Shown: in pieces, positions 1 through 6,029 of the stretch | Layout of the letters: the number at the start of each line of letters is the position of its first letter | How positions within the stretch are numbered: position 1 is the stretch's first letter | Assembly: GCA_027064285.1 (NCBI GenBank) | Contig: JAMOPX010000138.1 | Coordinates: 1 to 12,408 of the forward strand | DNA: 12,408 nt | Reading direction: 5' to 3' | Source: Desulfobacterales bacterium | Lineage (GTDB): Bacteria > Desulfobacterota > DSM-4660 > Desulfatiglandales > JALVZP01 | Made by a program: the position numbers and the translations under genes | Notes under the pieces: model-generated | Told to the model about the DNA's origin: nothing | Databases searched by the model: none | Seen by the model: only the letters and a program-made list of their open reading frames with translations

Positions 1-207
1 TATAGCATAATTTTCTATTTTAACAACCAATGTTACGCCCACCATATTTTTTTCAGTTCAGACATAGCAGCAAGATTAGCTTTGATAATTGACCTTACGC
101 AAACGCATTGGTATTGGTATTATATGCAATATAGGGATAAGACTGGAAGTGGAATAGGGGCAAGGGGGTTTTATAGTCCTTTACCAGACATCCAAGCCCC
201 TTGGTAA
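1..207 (+). other. Open frame without start, doubtful
   Basis: Frame 1 stays open from the window edge to a TAA at 205-207 (68 codons). It could be the 3' end of a gene beginning outside the window. I doubt it: the second half runs through the folded element, the composition is odd (a run of Trp and Tyr around 109-123), and I recognise no family. It is listed so the reader knows the left edge is not proven empty. Confidence 0.12.
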
Positions 208-376
208 GCATATTTGATTAACATGAGTGACGGGAATGCGGAGGGAGAAGTTATCCCCCGCAGATAAGTCACTGAAGAGACCAGCCCGAAAGACTCGGAG
301 CAGACGAAAAACCCTTTTGCCCCAATACCGCATTCGCTGTTATCCCTCCCTCGTGAGATAAAAACTTTTGCGTAAG
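94..376. ncRNA. Candidate structured RNA or folded mobile element
   Basis: This gene-free stretch folds into nested helices read directly from the sequence. The outer pair is CTTACGCAAA 94-103 with TTTGCGTAAG 367-376 (10 bp). Inside it AGGGATAA 133-140 pairs with TTATCCCT 340-347 (8 bp). A long helix follows, 157-172 with 308-323 (16 bp, two G-T wobbles). Within that helix lie TTACCA/TGGTAA (181-186/202-207), AGTGAC/GTCACT (226-231/268-273) enclosing TGCGG/CCGCA (237-241/258-262), and CCGA/TCGG (286-289/295-298). GAATGCGG 234-241 can instead pair with CCGCATTC 328-335, giving a possible pseudoknot or switch. The stretch is visibly richer in G+C than its surroundings. I compared it by eye with RNase P, tmRNA, SRP, 6S, cobalamin, TPP, SAM and lysine RNA motifs and found no convincing match. 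Orientation is unknown, and there is no clear promoter or U-run. It may equally be a MITE-like mobile element. Confidence 0.45.
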
Positions 377-383
377 ATCAGTT

Positions 384-430
384 GATAATACCAATACTGG
401 TTTAAATACCCCGCCTAATTGGTAATTATC
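384..430 (-). repeat. Short palindromic repeat, copy A
   Basis: A 47-bp unit with imperfect terminal inverted repeats: GATAATACCAAT at the left, and ATTGGTAATTATC at the right, whose complement is GATAATTACCAAT. Reverse-complemented, it matches both halves of the longer repeat at 7481-7611 (the CC-ATTAGGCG block and the GGGTATTT...GTATTGGTATTATC block). The two halves are contiguous here, whereas the other copy has about 80 bp between them. A further 13-nt piece, GTATTGGTATTAT, lies at 111-123. Confidence 0.7.
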
Positions 431-537
431 AGCTACGAGTATCTAAGTATAGGTTTAAGGCCCAAAATTCCTGCTGTGAAGCTGTTTTCACTTAATAGAG
501 GCCTCAGTTATGATTACAGATGAGGGTCTGGAAATGC
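431..537. other. Gene-free spacer
   Basis: I see no coding frame of interest here. There is one small stem, GTGAA 476-480 with TTCAC 487-491. The next recognisable signal is the tRNA promoter. Confidence 0.5.
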
Positions 538-566
538 TTGACAAATAAAGAGATTAAGCGTATAAA
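538..566 (+). promoter_or_regulatory. Promoter of the initiator tRNA gene
   Basis: A consensus -35 TTGACA (538-543), a 17-bp spacer and -10 TATAAA (561-566). Transcription would start near 573, just upstream of the mature tRNA 5' end at 578, as expected for a strong stable-RNA promoter. Confidence 0.85.
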
Positions 567-577
567 CATAAAAATGC

Positions 578-654
<77 letters not shown>

Positions 655-683
655 AATGTTCACAAGTAAATTCTAATTTCTTG

Positions 684-712
684 TTGACAATAGAATTGAT
701 TTTAGATATAGG
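684..712 (+). promoter_or_regulatory. Promoter of dsrC
   Basis: TTGACA (684-689), a 17-bp spacer and TATAGG (707-712). A 7-bp inverted repeat, AATTCTA 669-675 and TAGAATT 691-697, brackets the -35 box and could be an operator. Transcription would start near 719. Confidence 0.7.
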
Positions 713-713
713 C

Positions 714-727
714 TTTTAGATCTAAAA
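714..727. promoter_or_regulatory. Palindrome at the dsrC transcription start
   Basis: TTTTAGATCTAAAA is a perfect 14-bp palindrome immediately after the -10 box, placed where a repressor would block initiation. It could also form a short 5' hairpin in the transcript. No regulator gene is adjacent, so the role is inferred. Confidence 0.4.
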
Positions 728-753
728 AGAAATCAACAAAAAAGAAAAACAAT

Positions 754-761
754 AGGAGGTG
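754..761 (+). promoter_or_regulatory. Ribosome binding site fixing the dsrC start
   Basis: AGGAGGTG is a near-perfect Shine-Dalgarno sequence 6 nt before ATG 768. The in-frame GTG at 759 lies inside this site and is therefore not the start. Confidence 0.85.
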
Positions 762-767
762 AAAAGG

Positions 768-1085
768 ATGCCAACAGTAGAATTTGAAGGACATGTATTT
801 AATGTAGATGAGGATGGTTTTATAGATGATTTTAAAAACTGGAACGAAGCTTGGGTAAGATATGTGAAACAGCAGGAAGGAATAGAAGAATTAACAGATG
901 AGCATTGGAAAGTGATCAAGGTTTTGCAGGATTACTATAAAAAGAATGGTATCGCTCCAATGGTCAGGATTCTAAGTAAAGTTACAGGATACTCTTTAAA
1001 GAAGATTTATGAGTTATTTCCGTCAGGCCCAGGAAAAGGTGCTTGCAAGATGGCAGGACTTCCTAAGCCAACAGGTTGTGTGTAA
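768..1085 (+). CDS. dsrC: DsrC, sulfur-carrier protein of dissimilatory sulfite reductase
   Basis: The protein has 105 residues, the usual length for DsrC. In the DsrC family the protein binds DsrAB in the cytoplasm and carries sulfite-derived sulfur as a trisulfide between two C-terminal cysteines, for return to the membrane DsrMKJOP complex. Both cysteines are present: C93 in GACKMAG and C104 as the penultimate residue in PTGCV. The conserved stretches GIAPMVRIL (61-69) and LFPSGPGKG (83-91) are also present. This separates it from TusE-like relatives, which keep only the last cysteine. It stands alone with its own promoter and terminator and no dsrAB in view, which is common because dsrC is often unlinked. 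The direction of sulfur metabolism (reduction or oxidation) cannot be told from this gene. Confidence 0.95.
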   Translation: MPTVEFEGHVFNVDEDGFIDDFKNWNEAWVRYVKQQEGIEELTDEHWKVIKVLQDYYKKNGIAPMVRILSKVTGYSLKKIYELFPSGPGKGACKMAGLPKPTGCV

Positions 1086-1103
1086 AAAACATATAGAAGA
1101 AGT

Positions 1104-1137
1104 AAAAGCATCCCTCTCGCGTAGAGGGATGCTTTTT
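1104..1137. terminator. Bidirectional intrinsic terminator
   Basis: AGCATCCCTCT (1107-1117), loop CGCGT and AGAGGGATGCT (1123-1133) form a perfect 11-bp stem, extended by A-T pairs, with a T-run to the right and an A-run to the left. It can end dsrC transcription and, read on the other strand, the convergent ilvC-leuB operon. Its right edge touches the stop codon of the minus-strand hydrolase (1136-1138). Confidence 0.92.
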
Positions 1138-1960
1138 ATTTTTTTGCCAAAGTAGTATAAAGCTCTGGTCTCCTGTGAGGAAGAAAGTATCTCATTTCGT
1201 GAGATCTAATATTTAGAAGATATGCTTTGTTTATGCATACTGTAAGGATGTCTTCCCTCTTTTCTGTCAATAAAAAATCCATCAATCTTCCATCTGGCCC
1301 TAAGACCAATGCAACACCCGGAAAGTAAAGATCTGCTTTTGTTTTCCCTACTTGATTGCAAGCAAAAACAAAGACACCATTATCAAATGCTCTTGCTGAA
1401 AGATGCCTAAGCCAACTATTCAGCTTTTCTTTGGAAGTCCCTCTTGGTGAGGCATGAGGGGCAAATATAATATCTGCCCCCATGAGAGACATTATAGTAC
1501 TGAGCTCAGGAAAATGGGTTTCATAACAAAGCTGTATTCCAATAGAAAAATCATTAACAGGGTATAATTCTATGCAATTTCCTGCTGCATATCTTCCTTT
1601 TTCCAACGGGGAAAGATGGGTCTTTCTGTGTTTACCTACAAGACCATTTTTATTTACTATTACTTGAGTTATATATGGGTTCAAATCAGGAGATTCATAT
1701 TCTATAAAACCAGCTATAATAGTTAAATCAAATCTACAGGAGAGACTTACAAGTTTATCGATTATATAATCTACCGAATATGGTCCTAAAAAATTTTTTG
1801 GGTTTAGCACATATCCAGTGATACATGCTTCTGGAAGACATAATAATTGAACTTCATTTGATCTGACTTTTGAACATATACTATTTATTTTATCTAAATT
1901 CTCTTCTATTTCACCAGGTTCAGAATGCATACACACTAAGCTAATTTTAAGCTTATCCAT
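1136..1960 (-). CDS. Carbon-nitrogen hydrolase (nitrilase superfamily)
   Basis: This 274-residue cytoplasmic hydrolase has the full Glu-Lys-Cys triad of the nitrilase superfamily: E44 in LCLPEACITGY, K113 in HRKTHLSPLE and C145 in GIQLCYETHFPE, with the supporting glutamate E120. Such enzymes cleave amide or C-N bonds in amides, carbamoyl amino acids or deaminated glutamine. The substrate cannot be read from the sequence. It is the last gene of the ilvC-leuB operon. Its ATG lies within the end of the leuB-like gene (8-bp overlap) and I see no good ribosome site, so translation is probably coupled. Omega-amidase, N-carbamoylase and general amidase roles are all possible. The family call is firm and the function is open. 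Confidence 0.88.
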   Translation of the reverse strand: MDKLKISLVCMHSEPGEIEENLDKINSICSKVRSNEVQLLCLPEACITGYVLNPKNFLGPYSVDYIIDKLVSLSCRFDLTIIAGFIEYESPDLNPYITQVIVNKNGLVGKHRKTHLSPLEKGRYAAGNCIELYPVNDFSIGIQLCYETHFPELSTIMSLMGADIIFAPHASPRGTSKEKLNSWLRHLSARAFDNGVFVFACNQVGKTKADLYFPGVALVLGPDGRLMDFLLTEKREDILTVCINKAYLLNIRSHEMRYFLPHRRPELYTTLAKK

Positions 1961-3020
1961 TTTGCTCTATATAGTTTGCTACCATATCTCCTACTTCTGA
2001 AGTAGTATATCCCATACGACCAGCATCAAGGCTCTTTAGTTTTTTAATCGTATCTTTTATTGCATCCATAAGAAGAGAAGCTGCTTTTTCTTCGTTTAAG
2101 TATTCTAGTATCATCTGGGCAGCACATATAGCAGCCAATGGATTTATCTTACCCTGTCCAGTATACTTTGGAGCAGAACCTCCTATTGGTTCAAACATGG
2201 CTATTTTTCCAGGATTTATATTTCCACCTGCTGCTATTCCGAGTCCTCCCTGAATAATTGCTCCTATGTCAGTTATTATATCCCCAAACATATTGTTAGT
2301 GACAACTACATCAAACTGTTCTGGATTTTTGATCATCCACATACAGAGTGCATCTACATGCTGATAATTGGTATTTATATCAGAGTATTCCTTAGCTACC
2401 TCTTCAAATACCCTGAACCAAAGATCTGACTCATAATTCAGCACATTTGTCTTTGCACATAATGTTACAAGCCTCTTTTTATCTCTTTTTCTGCAGTAGT
2501 CAAATGCATATCTAATGCATCTTTCTACCCCTCTTCTGGTATTAATAGACTCTTGAATAGCTACCTCATGAGGAGTCCCTTTATTTAAAAAACCACCAGC
2601 ACCTACATACATTCCTTCTGTATTCTCTCTAATTACTACAAAATCTATATCCTCAGGGCCTTTGTCTTTGATTGGGGTATATACCCCTGGCAATAGTATT
2701 ACAGGCCTTAAATTTATATATAGATCCAGATCAAAACGAAGTCTTAAAAGTATTCCCCTTTCTAATATACCTGGTTTTACTTCAGGATGACCAATAGCAC
2801 CCAAGTATATAGCATCATAATTTTCTCTTAGCTCATCTATAAGACCATCTGGTATAAGCGTTCCATCTTTTAAGTATCTATCTCCACCAAGTCCAAGATC
2901 ATTAAATTGAAATTCTATATCAAACTTTTTGGATATGGCATTTAGCGCCTTTACCCCTTCTGCCACCACCTCAGGGCCTGTTCCATCTCCAGGAATAAGT
3001 GCTATTCTATATTTCCTCAT
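1953..3020 (-). CDS. leuB: 3-isopropylmalate dehydrogenase-like decarboxylating dehydrogenase
   Basis: This 355-residue member of the isocitrate/isopropylmalate dehydrogenase family would oxidise and decarboxylate 3-isopropylmalate in leucine synthesis. Visible residues are the start IPGDGTGPEV (9-18), the substrate helix around RGILLRLR (88-95), INLRP (102-106), RENTEGMY (131-138, catalytic Y138), K190 in AKTNVL, D223, and the metal aspartates D247 and D251 in MFGDIITD. The hydrophobic ILL in the substrate helix and the ilvC neighbour favour isopropylmalate. The cofactor loop reads GGSAPKYTG (280-288) instead of the HGSAPDIAG usual in LeuB; the Lys-Tyr pair resembles NADP-dependent isocitrate dehydrogenase. 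A 34-bp purine-rich gap with a GGAG site separates it from ilvC. Isocitrate, homoisocitrate or tartrate activity is the main alternative. Confidence 0.85.
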   Translation of the reverse strand: MRKYRIALIPGDGTGPEVVAEGVKALNAISKKFDIEFQFNDLGLGGDRYLKDGTLIPDGLIDELRENYDAIYLGAIGHPEVKPGILERGILLRLRFDLDLYINLRPVILLPGVYTPIKDKGPEDIDFVVIRENTEGMYVGAGGFLNKGTPHEVAIQESINTRRGVERCIRYAFDYCRKRDKKRLVTLCAKTNVLNYESDLWFRVFEEVAKEYSDINTNYQHVDALCMWMIKNPEQFDVVVTNNMFGDIITDIGAIIQGGLGIAAGGNINPGKIAMFEPIGGSAPKYTGQGKINPLAAICAAQMILEYLNEEKAASLLMDAIKDTIKKLKSLDAGRMGYTTSEVGDMVANYIEQNG

Positions 3021-3047
3021 CCTTTTTCTCTCCTTTCTCTACTTTTT

Positions 3048-3073
3048 CTTTTTTCTATTTCTTTTTTCTATTT
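3048..3073. repeat. 13-bp tandem duplication at the ilvC 3' end
   Basis: CTTTTTTCTATTT occurs twice head to tail (3048-3060, 3061-3073), within a long pyrimidine-rich tract on the plus strand. The first copy, read on the minus strand, supplies the ilvC stop codon, so the duplication probably shaped the lysine-rich C-terminus. Confidence 0.75.
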
Positions 3074-4110
3074 TCTGGCCTAAGGGCCCTTACCATAGCA
3101 CCTGCTCTCCACATCTCAGAATTTCTCATCTGCTCAAGCTCTTTCTGTAGTTTTTCCCTGTAATCAGGCGCACTATTTGCCTCAAGGACTCTCTTTGCCT
3201 CTTTCCCAGTTCTTACACTTTCATATAGTTCTTCAAAAAGGGGAAGCACTACATCTCTAAACCTCGGTGCCCAATCTAAGGCACCTCTCTGCGCAGTAGT
3301 GCTACAGTTGGAGAACATCCAGTCCATCCCTTTTTCTCCTACAAGCCTTATAAGGCTCTGGGTAAGCTCTTCTACTGTTTCATTAAATGCCTCACTTGGA
3401 GAGTGCCCGTGTTCTCTCAACACCCTATATTGCGCTTCCATAACACCTGCAAGGCATCCCATAAGCACTCCTCTCTCACCAGTAAGATCGCTGAATGTCT
3501 CCTTTTCAAAGGTAGTGGGGAAAAGATATCCAGAGCCTATAGCAATTCCCAAGGCAAGTACTCTCTCCTTAGCTCTCCCTGTATAGTCCTGAAATATGGC
3601 ATAGCTTGCGTTTATTCCGCTTCCTTCTAAGAAATTCTGCCTTACACTTGTTCCTGATCCCTTAGGTGCAACCATTATCACATCTACATACTCTGGTGGA
3701 ACAACGCCAGTCAACTCTCTATAGACAATAGAAAATCCATGAGAAAAGTAGAGTGCATCTCCTTCATGCAAACACTCTTTTACAACAGGCCATGTGGCCA
3801 TTTGTCCTGCATCAGAAAGAAGATTCATTATAATTGTTCCCAGCTCTGCTGCCTCTCTTATTGAAAGAAGTGTCTTTCCGGGAACAAAACCATCTTTTAT
3901 TGCCCTTTCCCAGTTAGGGCTGTTCTCCCGCTGGCCAATTATTACCTCAAAGCCGTTATCTCTGAGATTCAGTGCCTGTGCAGGACCTTGCACGCCATAT
4001 CCTAATATAACGATCTTTTCATTTTTTAAGACTTCCTTTGCCTTTTCTAAGGGAAACTCCTCTGCTGTTACTACTTCTTCTATAACTCCACCAAAATCTA
4101 TCTTAGCCAT
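3055..4110 (-). CDS. ilvC: Ketol-acid reductoisomerase
   Basis: This 351-residue cytoplasmic enzyme rearranges and reduces acetolactate or acetohydroxybutyrate in valine, leucine and isoleucine synthesis. The Rossmann motif GYGVQG is at 37-42, with H124 in YFSHGFS, VAPKGSG at 148-154, metal ligands D208 and E212 in SDLTGERG, E244 and E248 in AFNETVEE, and substrate serines in SNCSTTAQRGALDW (267-280). The overall wording (TTFEKETFSDLTGERG, ANSAPDYREKLQKELE, ALRPEN at the end) closely follows the fungal/Bacteroidetes-type branch rather than the compact form common in other bacteria. A strong ribosome site, AAGGGAGGT (minus strand), precedes ATG 4110. It is the first gene of the operon and is divergent from the thi operon. 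I see no leader peptide or T-box in the 137-bp upstream gap. Confidence 0.96.
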   Translation of the reverse strand: MAKIDFGGVIEEVVTAEEFPLEKAKEVLKNEKIVILGYGVQGPAQALNLRDNGFEVIIGQRENSPNWERAIKDGFVPGKTLLSIREAAELGTIIMNLLSDAGQMATWPVVKECLHEGDALYFSHGFSIVYRELTGVVPPEYVDVIMVAPKGSGTSVRQNFLEGSGINASYAIFQDYTGRAKERVLALGIAIGSGYLFPTTFEKETFSDLTGERGVLMGCLAGVMEAQYRVLREHGHSPSEAFNETVEELTQSLIRLVGEKGMDWMFSNCSTTAQRGALDWAPRFRDVVLPLFEELYESVRTGKEAKRVLEANSAPDYREKLQKELEQMRNSEMWRAGAMVRALRPENRKKK

Positions 4111-4182
4111 TAATAAGACCTCCCTTGCAAATTTTTTGTGTAAGTTATCACTTTTGCTTTAAGTTAGCAATTGAAAAGATTT

Positions 4183-4215
4183 TTGGTTTTCAAGTAAGTA
4201 AAATTATACTATAAA
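4183..4215. promoter_or_regulatory. Divergent promoter region for the ilvC and thi operons
   Basis: On the plus strand a weak TTGGTT (4183-4188), a 16-bp spacer and TATACT (4205-4210) could serve the 4248 gene, with TATAAA overlapping at 4210-4215. On the minus strand ATTATA (4203-4208) reads TATAAT and could serve ilvC, but its -35 is only a T/A run. The two -10 boxes overlap, so the promoters may exclude each other. Confidence 0.4.
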
Positions 4216-4247
4216 ATAGAAAAAATTAAAAAGAGGTAACAGAAGCT

Positions 4248-5063
4248 GTGGATATTAAATCAAAAGTCCATGTAAGTATTCCCTTTGATATGCTTATCGA
4301 GTCTTATTTAGATGCTCTTATAGAAAACAGAGTAAATCCTGAAATATCTTTTAACTCAAAATCCTTAGATAACTATTCCAAAAAAGATTATGAACATGTT
4401 GCCAAAATCTTACATTCCCATGGTCTCTCTGTTACATTACATGCCCCTTATATGGATCTCTGCCCTGGATCTCCTGATCCAAAGGTAAAAGAGGTGGCAA
4501 AATTCAGGTTTATTCAGGTGCTGGATCTTGTGCCTATCTTTAAAGCAAGTTCTGTAGTATTCCACACTGGATTTGATGAAAAAAAATACTATGAGGTAAG
4601 GAATATATGGCTGGAAAATTCTCTACAGATATGGAATTTCATAGCCAAAGGATTAAAAAAATTCAATTCAAAGCTGATGTTAGAAAATGTCTTCGAAAAA
4701 AGGCCAGAGGACATGCTTTATGTGATAAAAGAGCTGGATTCATTTAAAAATGTTAAACTGTGTTTTGATGCAGCCCATGCATATGTATTCAGTATTCTTC
4801 CGCTCCAGAGATGGGCAAAAACCTTGTCTCCATATATTGGAGAACTTCACTTACACAATAATTACGGCAACTGGGATGAGCATAGAGGAGTTAATAATGG
4901 ACTAATAGACTTTGAGGAGCTTCTGAACATAATCGCAAAAGAGACGGATAAGATACCTGTTATCACACTTGAAGTACATAATGATGAGGAATTTTGGAGT
5001 TCCTTAGAATATTTAGAAAAGATATGGCCATGGAAGGAGGAAGAAGAAAGCGATGAAAGATAA
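4248..5063 (+). CDS. TIM-barrel sugar isomerase/epimerase or endonuclease IV-like protein
   Basis: This 271-residue protein has the metal-site pattern of the xylose isomerase-like/AP endonuclease 2 fold: H65 in LHAPYMDL, H106 in VFHTGF, E146 in LMLENV, D174 and H177 in CFDAAHAY, H201/H203 in ELHLHNN, D210 and H212, and E242 in LEVH. In this superfamily such residues bind divalent metals for sugar isomerisation or DNA-backbone cleavage. The sequence cannot settle which. The start is GTG 4248, with AAGAGGT about 10 nt upstream. It heads an operon with a SEC-C protein, thi4 and thiE and overlaps the next gene by 11 bp. No role in thiamine synthesis is known to me for this family. Confidence 0.8.
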   Translation: MDIKSKVHVSIPFDMLIESYLDALIENRVNPEISFNSKSLDNYSKKDYEHVAKILHSHGLSVTLHAPYMDLCPGSPDPKVKEVAKFRFIQVLDLVPIFKASSVVFHTGFDEKKYYEVRNIWLENSLQIWNFIAKGLKKFNSKLMLENVFEKRPEDMLYVIKELDSFKNVKLCFDAAHAYVFSILPLQRWAKTLSPYIGELHLHNNYGNWDEHRGVNNGLIDFEELLNIIAKETDKIPVITLEVHNDEEFWSSLEYLEKIWPWKEEEESDER

Positions 5064-6027
5064 AGATTATAAAGATTATAATAATGAAGAGTATATCTTA
5101 GATTTGATAAGCGACCTTATTAAAAATGGTGATCGGGCTCCAATGGAGCTTGTTAAAGCTATTATAAATAAAGGAGAAGAGGCCATTGAAAGACTCTCTG
5201 AATTGATTACAGATAGATATCTCTGGCAGACAGAAGATGAAGATGAATGGTGGGCTCCGATTCATGCAGTAAAGATTCTTGGAGCTATGAGGAATGAAAA
5301 AGCTATTCCAGCACTTTTAGTTTGTCTAAAGCGTGTTGAAGAATATCCTGATAATCCAGCACCAGAATGGATAGAACAGGACTTGATAGAAGCTTTTCGG
5401 CAGATCGGGCCAGCATCTATAAAGCCGCTTATGGAATATATCAAAAATAATCCTGAGGAATACTGGTATTCTCGAGCTGTGGCTTCTACTGCTTTAGTAT
5501 ACTTAGCTTCAGACTATGAAGAAAAGAGAGCAGAAATTCTCGAATTTCTTCACTCCTTACTTAAAGAAGGAAATACCCAGGATATTGATTTTTTATCTCT
5601 TTTGGTATGCCATCTTCTGGACCTTTGTGATCCTTCTTCACGACCTGTAATTGAAGAGGCCTTTAAAAAAGGGCTTATAGATGAAGTTGTTGTAACTTTC
5701 CGGGAAGTTGAAGAAGCATATAAAAAAGGTCCAGATATTCCAAATCGATTAGATTTTCTGGAATTTTATACCCCTGAAGCCATTTCTGCTCGGCAAAAGG
5801 AATGGGAAATAAGGGAAAGGGAAGCGGAAAAAATAGAAGAAGAGGAAAGGAGGCTTGAAAGATTAGAACTATTAGAAGAAGAACAACGTCAGCGTCTTAT
5901 TAAAGAAGGATATGAAATAGATAAACATGGAACAGTAAGACGAAAAGAACCTAAGATAGGGCCAAATGATCCTTGTCCATGTGGCAGTGGCAAAAAATAT
6001 AAAAAATGCTGTGGCAGGAGAAAATAG
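5053..6027 (+). CDS. Helical-repeat protein with C-terminal SEC-C zinc motif
   Basis: This 324-residue protein of unknown function has three visible parts. Residues about 15-215 are alpha-helical with HEAT-like repeats (for example HAVKILGAMRNEKAIPALLV at 71-90). Residues about 240-295 are a highly charged Glu/Arg coiled coil. The end, about 303-321, is a SEC-C motif whose cysteines C308, C310, C319 and C320 (CPCGSGKKYKKCC) bind one zinc ion. SEC-C was first described at the end of SecA and occurs on many uncharacterised proteins, where it is thought to mediate protein or ribosome contacts. There is no signal peptide or membrane segment. It overlaps the preceding gene by 11 bp and lies 2 bp before thi4. 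The domain calls are firm; the role is not known. Confidence 0.8.
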   Translation: MKDKDYKDYNNEEYILDLISDLIKNGDRAPMELVKAIINKGEEAIERLSELITDRYLWQTEDEDEWWAPIHAVKILGAMRNEKAIPALLVCLKRVEEYPDNPAPEWIEQDLIEAFRQIGPASIKPLMEYIKNNPEEYWYSRAVASTALVYLASDYEEKRAEILEFLHSLLKEGNTQDIDFLSLLVCHLLDLCDPSSRPVIEEAFKKGLIDEVVVTFREVEEAYKKGPDIPNRLDFLEFYTPEAISARQKEWEIREREAEKIEEEERRLERLELLEEEQRQRLIKEGYEIDKHGTVRRKEPKIGPNDPCPCGSGKKYKKCCGRRK

Positions 6028-6029
6028 TT

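Noticed and set aside
131..350. Cobalamin, lysine or SAM riboswitch
   Set aside because: Fragments such as AGTCACTG and GGGAA resemble parts of known aptamers, but the conserved cores are not present in order, and the next genes (tRNA, dsrC) are not typical targets.
420..480. Short minus-strand open frame in the spacer
   Set aside because: About 20 codons, no ribosome site and no similarity that I recognise.
759..767. GTG at 759 as the dsrC start
   Set aside because: It lies inside the AGGAGGTG ribosome site; ATG 768 has correct spacing and gives the usual DsrC N-terminus.
2929..3630. Plus-strand frames opposite leuB and ilvC
   Set aside because: The minus-strand proteins carry full active-site motifs; the opposite frames show no family pattern and a biased composition.
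4111..4247. Leucine leader peptide, attenuator or T-box before ilvC
   Set aside because: The 137-bp gap is AT-rich and holds no leucine codon run, terminator hairpin or T-box sequence on the minus strand.
6006..6029. ATG 6006 as the thi4 start
   Set aside because: It is 22 bp inside the preceding gene, and ATG 6030 has AGGAG at 9 nt.
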